Assembly (NCBI GenBank): GCA_028825345.1
Contig: JAPKAJ010000004.1
Coordinates: 1-26,451 of the forward strand
Source of the DNA: Arenicellales bacterium
GTDB taxonomy: Bacteria; Pseudomonadota; Gammaproteobacteria; Arenicellales; UBA868
Reading direction: 5' to 3'
DNA length: 26,451 nucleotides
Part shown: one piece after another, positions 1 to 8,100 of the stretch
Position numbering within the stretch: position 1 is the first letter of the stretch
Layout: each line of letters starts with the position of its first letter
The notes under the pieces: generated by a model
What the model was told of the DNA's origin: nothing
What the model saw: only the letters and a program-made list of their open reading frames with translations
Databases searched by the model: none
Program-made: the position numbers and the translations under genes

Positions 1-1
1 T

Positions 2-199
2 CACCCCATGCTGTCGGACTGGCGCAACTTTGAAACCTGGAATGAATCCGGGGCACTGGACGCAACCCAGCGCGCGGCGGGTATCGTCAAGACCTTGCTG
101 CATCAATATCAGCCGCCGGCAATGGATCAGGATATCGCGCTGGCACTGGACGACTTTGTTGCCCGGCGAGAATCGCAAGGCGGAGCGCCGGTTCAATAA
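2..199 (+). CDS. MttB-family methyltransferase, C-terminal tail (partial)
   Basis: The reading frame is open from the left edge and ends at a TAA at 197-199, so only the last 65 residues are in the window. The tail has the helical layout seen at the end of trimethylamine/glycine-betaine methyltransferase (MttB superfamily) proteins: an LSDWRNFETW segment, a run of helix, then a QPPAMDQDIALALDDFVARR segment. The complete homologue at the other end of the window finishes in the same style (YEAPAMDPALDQQLKAFIAKR). The ATG at 8 is internal, not a start. The family moves a methyl group from a quaternary or tertiary amine to a corrinoid carrier; nothing in this fragment gives the substrate. A ketopantoate-reductase-like gene follows 65 bp downstream on the same strand and may be co-transcribed. 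Confidence 0.75.
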   Translation, partial: HPMLSDWRNFETWNESGALDATQRAAGIVKTLLHQYQPPAMDQDIALALDDFVARRESQGGAPVQ

Positions 200-264
200 G
201 ATGTTCTGGCTAACCCCGCTGTGTTAAACGGGCCTATGTGCCACAACTGTAATCGAGTTCTGAT

Positions 265-1191
265 ATGAAAATAGTAATTGTCGGTACGGGCGCCATGGGC
301 TCGGTCTATGCAGCATTACTGGCTGACTCGGGTAACGAGGTCTGGGCGATTGATCTGTGGCAAGAGCACCTAGATGCCATCAATGATCACGGGCTACAGG
401 TGTCTGGCGCCAGCGGCGAGCGCACGGTGCGCAATATTCAGGTCTCTACCCATGCCGCAGACGCTGGGCCTTGCGATCTGGTAGTGATAGCCACTAAGGC
501 TTCAGCTGTGGGAGCTGCCGCGCGCGCCCTGACGAGTAATCTTACTGACGAAACCCTGGTGCTGACCATCCAGAACGGGCTTGGCGCAGGGGAGCGCATC
601 AGCAAAAACCTCGACAGCGCCAATATTCTGCTGGGCGTCGCGGGCGGCTTTGGCGCCTCTGTACCTGAGCCTGGGCACGTACATCACAACGGTATGGAAC
701 TCATCCGTCTCGGTGAGATGCATGGCGGTCTGAGCGAGCGACTGGAGCGCGTCGCCAAGGTCTGGCAGGACGCAGGCTTCAATGTAAAGACCTTTGCAGA
801 TATCAATCAGCTCATCTGGGAAAAATTTATCTGCAATGTTGCACTGAGTGGCGCTGCAGCCGCTTTTGACCGTACCCTGGGTGAGGTGATGGACGATCCG
901 GTGACCTGGGAGATCGCTAAGAAACTGGGCCTTGAGGCTTACCGCATTGGCAAAGCCAAAGGGATTCACTTTTCATTCGATGACCCGGTGCAGTACATCA
1001 GTGACTTCGGCAGCAAAATGCCCAAAGCCAAGCCATCGATGCTGCTGGACCTGATGGCCAAGCGCAGAACCGAGATTGATGCCATTAATGGCATGGTCCC
1101 AGTGGTGGCGAAAGAACAGGGCCTGGATGCCCCTTATAACGAAGCCATCACCGCAGTCATTAAAACCAAAGAATCCGCAGTCACGAATTGA
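265..1191 (+). CDS. ketopantoate reductase (ApbA/PanE) family oxidoreductase
   Basis: This is a 308-residue NAD(P)H-dependent reductase of the usual family length. An N-terminal Rossmann fold starts at residue 1 with the GTGAMG dinucleotide loop (7-12) and an acidic residue at the end of beta-2 (D30). The C-terminal helical domain carries WEKFICN (185-191), whose Lys187 matches the family's catalytic lysine, and a late RRTEIDAINGMV segment that holds the usual substrate-binding Glu and Asn. True PanE reduces 2-dehydropantoate for coenzyme A synthesis, but many paralogues in catabolic clusters act on other 2-keto or 3-hydroxy acids. It follows an MttB-family gene rather than panB or panC, so a catabolic role is more likely than pantothenate synthesis. 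The ATG at 265 is the first start and puts the nucleotide loop at the right place. The gene converges on the Rieske gene. Confidence 0.82.
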   Translation: MKIVIVGTGAMGSVYAALLADSGNEVWAIDLWQEHLDAINDHGLQVSGASGERTVRNIQVSTHAADAGPCDLVVIATKASAVGAAARALTSNLTDETLVLTIQNGLGAGERISKNLDSANILLGVAGGFGASVPEPGHVHHNGMELIRLGEMHGGLSERLERVAKVWQDAGFNVKTFADINQLIWEKFICNVALSGAAAAFDRTLGEVMDDPVTWEIAKKLGLEAYRIGKAKGIHFSFDDPVQYISDFGSKMPKAKPSMLLDLMAKRRTEIDAINGMVPVVAKEQGLDAPYNEAITAVIKTKESAVTN

Positions 1192-1257
1192 TCCGCTAAT
1201 CGCTAACAATGTCTGATCCGGGACTGCAACACCGGCAGCGTCTAATCCTGTACAGGT

Positions 1258-2274
1258 TTATGGTTTTTCAGGTTCGCCAAGCGCCTCTTTTATAGATGTC
1301 TGAAACTGATAAACACCCTGCTCATGTTTCGGACTGAGCGGTCCGGGCTGGTACCCGCCCGACAAATAGTTCTGGTGCACCTGGGCGCAGATATCAAAAT
1401 CCTGTTCGATTACCGCCATATTGCTTTTTATGACAGCATCACGTGCGGCTCGGGCGGCTTCTGAAGCGTCCGCAAAATAAAAGTCATAAATCAGCTCAGT
1501 GCGCGCGACCCCAATCGGATTGATACGGGACGTATTCATGCCGCCATCAAAAAACGATAAGGTCCAATTTGGCCACATCCACAGCCATCGACCCTGATAA
1601 AAAAGATCATCCCGGACAGGTGCCGTCATGCGGACCAGATTAGCCCCTGTCGTTGTTTGAAATTTTTCGAAGTCAATCGCCTTAAAGAAATCGGGATGGA
1701 TGCCCGGAATGTGGTACCCCTCAACAAAATTATCGGTGTAGATCTTCCAGTTGGCATCGAACACCATTCTTTTTTGCCCGGCCCATTGATAATTCTCAAT
1801 CGGATCATTTTTGATCTCTTCAGGCAGCCCGCCGAGTTGATTCTCAAGGGTGATTTTCCCAGCAACACAAGCAAAGACCAGATTCCGCCAGATACCGACT
1901 GTGATGCGATGCAAAGGCCATTGGTCGAGATTAAGTCTTTGCGTCTCATCGAACCAGGGCGCTCTTTCGAGCGAGCCATCCAGCCGGTAAACCCAGTTAT
2001 GGTAGGGACAGCGGATAGATCTGCAGTGACCGCTACCCTCCTCCAGCAGTTTGGCGCCACGATGCCGGCATAGGTTTCTAAAACCGCGTAACTCTCCGGC
2101 CTGATCCCGCACCACAAACACCTTGGTCCCGGCTATATCAGCAGCAACATAATCACCGCTGTGTTGGAGATGCGCAGCTGATCCGATCAGCTGCCAGCTT
2201 GTGCTAAAGACGTCCGATTGCTCTTTAAGAAAAATCGCCGGATCAGTGTAATACTCTGCTGGGAGATTTTTCAC
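1258..2274 (-). CDS. Rieske non-heme iron oxygenase, quaternary-amine demethylase/monooxygenase type
   Basis: The 338-residue oxygenase alpha subunit has a Rieske [2Fe-2S] site, C69-x-H71 and C89-x2-H92 (CRHRG...CPYHNW). The mononuclear iron site is H188 and H193 in NFVEGYHIPGIH, with D292 or D294 as the acidic ligand. The residue three before the first iron histidine is Glu185, the position of the bridging Glu205 of carnitine monooxygenase CntA; most Rieske oxygenases use Asp to bridge the two centres. That places it near CntA, choline monooxygenase and glycine-betaine demethylase, which oxidise N-methyl groups or the neighbouring carbon. No reductase partner is in the window. The start is GTG at 2274; the nearby upstream ATG is out of frame and meets a stop at once. 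The selO stop lies 26 bp upstream, so the two are probably one transcript. The exact substrate is unknown. Confidence 0.88.
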   Translation of the reverse strand: MKNLPAEYYTDPAIFLKEQSDVFSTSWQLIGSAAHLQHSGDYVAADIAGTKVFVVRDQAGELRGFRNLCRHRGAKLLEEGSGHCRSIRCPYHNWVYRLDGSLERAPWFDETQRLNLDQWPLHRITVGIWRNLVFACVAGKITLENQLGGLPEEIKNDPIENYQWAGQKRMVFDANWKIYTDNFVEGYHIPGIHPDFFKAIDFEKFQTTTGANLVRMTAPVRDDLFYQGRWLWMWPNWTLSFFDGGMNTSRINPIGVARTELIYDFYFADASEAARAARDAVIKSNMAVIEQDFDICAQVHQNYLSGGYQPGPLSPKHEQGVYQFQTSIKEALGEPEKP

Positions 2275-2300
2275 GAGGATCCGATTCCCATGAAGTTTGC

Positions 2301-3785
2301 TCAGGTTCCGCAGAAGGTCGCTTGGACGATCTCTTCGGGTTGCGGCGGCTTCTGAAATTCGACATTGATCTGCTGTTCATCGAAGGGCTTTTGCAGAACT
2401 TCATGAAGACGTTCAAAAGGACCAAAACTACCGTTATCCTCTGCGGCACGTATGACCTCTTCGACCCGATGATTACGGGGAATATAGGCTGGATTTATCG
2501 CTTGCATCTGCGTGCACCGCTCAAGGTCTCCCCGGGGCTCATCGCGAAGTCGCGCCCGCCATTGCACCGCCCACCGATCGAAAGCGGCAGGGTCTTTGAA
2601 TAGCTCTCGTACAGCGTCGTCCGCTGAATCATCGTCGCGCACAAGCCGCGACAGGCGCCGAAATACCAGCGTGAAATCGGCCTGGTTATCTGCCATGGTG
2701 GCGAGCAGTTCTTCCATCAGAGTTGAATCTGATTGTTTGCTCACCTCAAGCCCGAGTTTTGCTCTAGCGCCGTCGTTATAAGCCATCTCAAACTTGGCCG
2801 GGAATGCATTAACCCGGTCTTGTGCCAGTTCCAGTGATTGAGCACTGTCGGTATCGATGAGAGGGATCAACGTCTGGGCAAAACCTGCAAGATTCCAGTG
2901 CGCGATCGGTGCCTGATTGGCATAGGCATAGCGCCCGCCGTGATCAATTGAGCTATAAACCGTGCTCGGGTGATAGGTATCCATAAAAGCGCACGGGCCG
3001 TAGTCGATGGTTTCACCACAAATAGACGTGTTATCAGTATTCATCACCCCGTGAATGAAGCCAATCAGCTTCCATCTAGCCACTAGAGACGCCTGGGCAT
3101 TGATGACAGCGTCGAGTAGCGCAAGGTAAGGCTGCCGGTCTTCACGTGCATCGGGGTAATGACGATCAATGACGTGATCCGCCAGCAACCTCAAGGCTTC
3201 GATATCCTGGCGGGCCGCAAAATACTGAAAGGTCCCCACCCGGATATGACTCCGGGCAACCCGGGCCAATACCGCCCCGGGTAGAAAACGCTCACGTTGA
3301 ACCTGCTCACCGGTAGTGACTGCTGCCAGCGCGCGCGTCGTGGGCACCCCAAGCGCATGCATTGCTTCGCCGACAATATATTCGCGCAGTACTGGGCCCA
3401 GAACGGCGCGTCCGTCCCCATTGCGCGAAAACGGTGTGCGCCCGCACCCCTTCAATTGAATATCACGTCGGATTCCGTCCTGATCTATCACCTCGCCTAG
3501 CAGGATTGCCCGTCCATCACCCAGTTGCGGCGACCAGCCGCCAAACTGAAAGCCGGCATAGGCCATCGCCAGAGGTTCAGCATCGCTCGGGATGCGGTTT
3601 CCCGCCAGTATCTGCACACCCTCGGTTGACGCCAGTACCGCTGGATCCAGCTTCAGGTGATTGGCCAGATCGTCATTGATTTTGACAAGCCGGGGGGTTG
3701 ATACCGGCGTGGGTGACAGTCGTGCAAAAAAATGCTCCGGCAGGCGCGCGTAAGAATTATCAAAACCGAATATCGGAGCGTTCAC
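2301..3785 (-). CDS. selO: protein adenylyltransferase SelO (YdiU family)
   Basis: This 494-residue pseudokinase-fold enzyme transfers AMP from ATP to protein hydroxyl side chains and is linked to redox stress (established for E. coli SelO/YdiU). Family landmarks are in order: an N-terminal FDNSYARLPEHFFARL segment, AYAGFQFGGWSPQLGDGRA, the nucleotide loop LKGCGRTPFSRNGDGRA, the metal/catalytic block MNTDNTSICGETIDYGPCAFMD, and a C terminus ending in Cys-Gly-Thr. That penultimate-region Cys corresponds to the selenocysteine or Cys position of the family. Length is close to the usual 480-500. The start is GTG at 3785, preceded by a good GAGGGA ribosome site about six bases upstream. The Rieske gene follows after 26 bp, an unusual partner for this housekeeping enzyme. 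The identification is very secure. Confidence 0.95.
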   Translation of the reverse strand: MNAPIFGFDNSYARLPEHFFARLSPTPVSTPRLVKINDDLANHLKLDPAVLASTEGVQILAGNRIPSDAEPLAMAYAGFQFGGWSPQLGDGRAILLGEVIDQDGIRRDIQLKGCGRTPFSRNGDGRAVLGPVLREYIVGEAMHALGVPTTRALAAVTTGEQVQRERFLPGAVLARVARSHIRVGTFQYFAARQDIEALRLLADHVIDRHYPDAREDRQPYLALLDAVINAQASLVARWKLIGFIHGVMNTDNTSICGETIDYGPCAFMDTYHPSTVYSSIDHGGRYAYANQAPIAHWNLAGFAQTLIPLIDTDSAQSLELAQDRVNAFPAKFEMAYNDGARAKLGLEVSKQSDSTLMEELLATMADNQADFTLVFRRLSRLVRDDDSADDAVRELFKDPAAFDRWAVQWRARLRDEPRGDLERCTQMQAINPAYIPRNHRVEEVIRAAEDNGSFGPFERLHEVLQKPFDEQQINVEFQKPPQPEEIVQATFCGT

Positions 3786-4019
3786 TGAAATCCCTCGAAC
3801 AATGTCTTATTGCCTTACAGTTGACAACAGCAACTACCGAGCTGGGGTCTGATCTTTTCAGTTGACCAGGCCCCGCGCAACCCCAAGGTTATTGTGGGCA
3901 TGACGCCTTGCTGCTGCGATTCCCTCCTGCAGGATGCACTAACGATATAGTTCCCAACAGCATTTGAAGCTTGCGCACCCAAATAAAATAAATCCAATCC
4001 AACCATTTCCCGCCTATCT
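3786..4019. other. divergent intergenic region, selO / enolase-superfamily gene
   Basis: This 234-bp gap lies between two divergently transcribed genes and must hold both promoters. On the minus strand a GAGGGA ribosome site precedes the selO GTG. On the plus strand an AT-rich patch at 3981-3993 follows TTGAAG (3964-3969) and is the best, but weak, promoter candidate for the enolase-superfamily gene. A short inverted repeat AGTTG/CAACT sits near 3818. No convincing small gene or RNA was seen. Confidence 0.4.
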
Positions 4020-5153
4020 ATGAAAATCTCGGGCCTAAAGACATTTCTGATTCCGACATACGTCTCTGACAGCGAATGGGCTTTGGGTAAGGCTTTTTTG
4101 CTGATCAAGGTAGAAACAGATAGCGGCCTGTCGGGCTGGGGTGAAGCCTATGTTCCCCATGATTGCGAGCACGTTATCGATGCATTGATCAGAGCAATGG
4201 CGCGATATCTTGAGGGAACTGATCCTCTAAAGATCGAGAAGTTTCGTTACAACGCACTTAATGCTTTTGCCAATTTGCAGACCGGCTTTCACCTTTCATG
4301 CGCGATTGCGGGTATCGAGATGGCTTTGTGGGACATCACCGGTATCGCCATGGAGCAACCGGTGTATCGACTGCTCGGCTCACCCTGCAGAACACAGGTG
4401 CCAGTGTACGCCAACTGCCACAGCAATAAAGGGAAACCTATCGATGACATCGTTGAATATGCGAAAGCCCGATATGCTGAGGGCTTTCGAAGCGTCAAGA
4501 TCTACCCGTTCTTAGATCAAACAGCAGTAGAGCAAGGCCTGACTGATCTTCAGTATCTACGCGAATCGCTTGAGTCGGACTGCACCATCCTTGTCGATGC
4601 CTGGCGCGCGTTGGATTACGACACTGCCATACTGGCGTGCGCAGGGCTGGAACAACTGGGAATCAAATGGCTCGAGGACCCTGTTCCGCTCGATGATCTT
4701 CAAGCCTTGTCACGAATCACGAGCGAAACGTCCCTGAGCATCGTCACCGGCGAAACACTCAGCACCGAAACGGAGTTCGAATTACTGTTGCAAAAAAACG
4801 CTGCCAACATATTAAATCCAGACATTGCGTGTTGCGGGTTGTCGCAAATTCGATCGATCGCTGCCAATGCGCGCGCGCAGTCCTGCCAGATGGCGATTCA
4901 TAACTTCAACACTATGGGGCTGGGCCTTGCGGCCAGCCTGCATATAGCCGCAACCATTCCGAACCTGGCCGGTGTGGAATACTTTCCTCGGTTTAAAGCA
5001 GCATCGGACCAATTTTGCGTATTACACTGGCAGCACGGTGAAGATCATGCTTTTAAGCTTTGTGATAGACCCGGGCTGGGCGTCACAATGGACGAGTCGG
5101 CTCTGGCCCGTTTTGCATATCAGCCCGGTCCAGCGCGACCTTGGTCGGACTGA
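4020..5153 (+). CDS. mandelate racemase/muconate lactonizing enzyme (enolase superfamily) protein
   Basis: The 377-residue protein has the enolase-superfamily plan: an N-terminal capping domain (about 1-125) and a beta-barrel domain. The metal ligands are visible as D193 (LVDAW), E219 (WLEDP) and E245 (TGETL), followed by the His/Asp dyad of the mandelate racemase subgroup, D268 (NPDIA) and H294 (AIHNF). The strand-2 base motif, normally KxK, reads K160-I-Y162, so the second lysine is replaced by tyrosine. The dyad and the altered motif point to an acid-sugar dehydratase or a racemase/epimerase-like activity, not a muconate cycloisomerase. The substrate cannot be read from sequence. The gene is divergent from selO and converges on the carbamoyltransferase fusion, with only 23 bp between the two stops. 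The ribosome site is weak. Confidence 0.85.
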   Translation: MKISGLKTFLIPTYVSDSEWALGKAFLLIKVETDSGLSGWGEAYVPHDCEHVIDALIRAMARYLEGTDPLKIEKFRYNALNAFANLQTGFHLSCAIAGIEMALWDITGIAMEQPVYRLLGSPCRTQVPVYANCHSNKGKPIDDIVEYAKARYAEGFRSVKIYPFLDQTAVEQGLTDLQYLRESLESDCTILVDAWRALDYDTAILACAGLEQLGIKWLEDPVPLDDLQALSRITSETSLSIVTGETLSTETEFELLLQKNAANILNPDIACCGLSQIRSIAANARAQSCQMAIHNFNTMGLGLAASLHIAATIPNLAGVEYFPRFKAASDQFCVLHWQHGEDHAFKLCDRPGLGVTMDESALARFAYQPGPARPWSD

Positions 5154-5170
5154 CTTATGTGGCCTACATT
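5151..5170 (+). repeat. 20-bp imperfect direct repeat, left copy
   Basis: TGACTTATGTGGCCTACATT begins at the stop codon of the enolase-superfamily gene. It matches 18 of 20 bases, in the same orientation, with 9204-9223 on the other side of the carbamoyltransferase fusion gene. Weaker similarity continues about 16 bp leftward (GCGACC then half-matching bases). The role is unknown. Confidence 0.6.
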
Positions 5171-5176
5171 TTCAAC

Positions 5177-8100
5177 TCAGCCCAGATAACTGGACAAGCA
5201 TGTGGGCGTTGTCTTGGTGGCCCGCTCCTCAATGCCTCCTTTCGGGCCAGATAAGCCCGGTGAACTGCCCTCAGAAAAACTACGGCGCGTGCTCGTGAGT
5301 TGCAGCACACCCAGACGATGCAAATTTTCAATCCACGAAGAATTGGAAGATTCCTGTAGGCGTGACAAGCTTGGCTCAGTTAGGTAGATTCGCCGTAATT
5401 CATCCGCGATCGTGGTGTTGACGGCATAGGTCGTAAAAAATGGGTTATCGGAAAAACTGAGTTCACAACTTCTGTTGCTTCCTCCTGCGCCCTCTTCGGT
5501 CACTATTCGCAAACCCGAGTGCAACGTAAGAACCAGTGAACCTGCGCTCTCACTTTCCCAGAGAAGACGCTGTTCAAGCCATTCCTGAACTTCTCCCCAA
5601 ATAGGAGTGGATGGATTGTTAATTGTGCGCTTGCTGATATCACAACCGGCTTCCTTACCATTTACCCAAACCAGGATGTATCCGAAGTTGACGGTCTTCA
5701 AATCAGCTTTGCGGAAATTGTTGACCCAGCGATCAAGTTCACTGTTGTAGTCGTCAAGGGACTGGGAAAACGGGGCATGGCAGTGAGGAACAGAAAACAG
5801 AATCTCATCCCGATCAGCTGTTGTCAGAATGAGCCCAAGAACATCGGCATCACCCAGCCAGATCTTAAGTTTCTGTTCATAGGTATCTATATCCACCAGA
5901 TCGGTAACGATGCACAATCGGCCATCGGGGTTCAGATGTTCCCGCGAACCTTCAACAATAGCCCGCAATATGTTTTCGCCGGAGGTACCTCCATCGCGGA
6001 ACTTGAGTGACTCCTCAGGACTCGGCACAAAGGGCGGGTTTGCCAGGATGCAATCAAATCTCTGGCCGGCAACAACCTCATACAAGTTGCTAAGAAGTGC
6101 CCGGTAGTTGGCAACACCATTAAGTTGCGCATTAAATCGAGCAAATCGAACTGCTCGGGGATTGAGGTCGACAGCTACAACTTGCCGTGCATAGCGACTT
6201 GCAACAAGCCCCTGAATACCAGAGCCACAACACAGATCAAGGACACTGTTGCACAACTCCCGTGGTGCGACTTGAACCAGGCCATGGCTATCCATACCGA
6301 TATACATCACCGGATCTTCATCTAACCGATCATCGGCCCGAATCATATAGCGGTGATCAGTCGCGAACAGAAGACCTCCTGAGCAAAAGATATCCACGCC
6401 CCCTGAAACTCCACCCTCAATGTCAACCAATAGACCCAGGGCCTCCAACAGACTGATGTCATTACTGTTGAGAATTTTCTGGACTCGTTCACGTGGAACT
6501 GAAGCCCGCAGTTGGAAGAGTCGTATCAGATCACTTAGGGGTGATTCCGACAAAACATGGGCATCATAGTAATGTAGGCGGGTCGGCTCAATCATCTGTA
6601 GGGATTCAACTCCAAGAATCTCGCAGATGGCGGGCTCTGAATAACCGTGCCCAATAATTGTTTGGCGTACGTTCCTCAACTGCTCATCGATGAGAAAGTT
6701 CTCATCCTCAAAAGCGCTGAAAGTTCTCTCGGTACGGGACAAACTGAACTGTTTTTCCACATCTCCGTCCGATCGACTCCAACCTTCATGGACGAGAACG
6801 CCGAAACGATTTAGAACGACGCTCATCTCATCAACGAGCTCATTGAGTTCTGCCGGTGTTGCCCTTAGCTTGAGGCGCAAGTCATCACGCAGATTCTTCG
6901 GATTCTGGCGCAGGGCCAACACCATCTGTAGACGATCCATATCGAGAGAGACATCTCCCAGTCGTCCGGATTCGTCAACCAGAACGGACCGACTCTTTGG
7001 ATCAAGAATTAAAGTGGCATCGGAGCCAATCTGAGTAACTAATGGGGCAAGTAGTTGAGAATCTGGAAATAACTTGCTTGTTTCTTTAAAACGAGCACCT
7101 TTAGCAGAGAGCTCGGCCACTTCGGACTCATTCCAGTGCTGACTGAGGCCACTGTGAAAAATCGCCGCATCCAGCTCTTTCATCAGAGGTAGTACGCTGG
7201 GCTGGCTGGATTCCAATCCATGGGGGTGATCCTCAACCGGCAGATCCTGGACGTGGTCAGCATAATCCTTGACTGGTTGATGGCGTCGCTTGATCCAGCG
7301 GTTATCCAATGCCAGATAATCGATGTCGGTATGCAGGAAAGTCTCAATTGCCTCCTCGGGAGTCTCAACGATCGGCTGACCCGCAACATTAAAACTGGTA
7401 TTCAGAAGAACCGGAGCCCCGCCGCGCCGACGCTCAGCTTCGAGACACAGTGCGTGAAAGAAAGGATCCTGTTCAGGTGTGCATGTTTGAATCCGACCCG
7501 TATTGTCTTCATGAGTAATTGCAGGCAATTTGGCCCGGAACTCCTCGCGAACTGGTGCAACAAGTAGCATGTAAGGGGAGGGTGAACTGAGTTCAAAAAC
7601 TTCATTGGCTCGATCGAGCGGGACAAACGGTGCAAAAGGTCGAAAGGCTTCACGGAACTTAACACGTGCATTAACGACATCCTTCATACGCTCAAAAGTC
7701 GGATCAGCAATGATTGAGCGGTGACCCAGGGCACGGGGCCCAAACTCTGTCCCTTTTTCAAAGCGGGCGACGATATTCCCTTGGGCAAGCGCCTCGGCCA
7801 CCCGCTGGGTCATCCCGGAAAAATCATGCTCCTCAACCTCAAGTAAATCAGCATACCGAGCGATGGCATTATCTGTTTCTTCACTACTATAGCTACGGCC
7901 AAAACAAGCCGAGCCTAAAACAGGTCGTTGGATTCCTCCTTCATTGCTGTGATACCCCCATAGGGCGCAGCCGATGGCAATTCCGTTATCGGCAGCGGCG
8001 GGAAAGATAAAAATATCATCCAACTTACAGTCACGCAGGATCTTATAATTAGCAACCGAATTAAGTCCTACTCCACCAGCTATGCAGACGTGTTTGAGGC

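Noticed and set aside
1247..1256. Perfect palindrome CCTGTACAGG between convergent genes, reminiscent of a LexA half-site pair.
   Set aside because: A LexA box needs a spacer between CTGT and ACAG; this site is at gene ends and has no T-tract to act as a terminator.
3815..4108. Minus-strand open frame of 97 codons over the selO/enolase promoter region.
   Set aside because: It overlaps the start of the enolase-superfamily gene, has no recognisable motif and no ribosome site.
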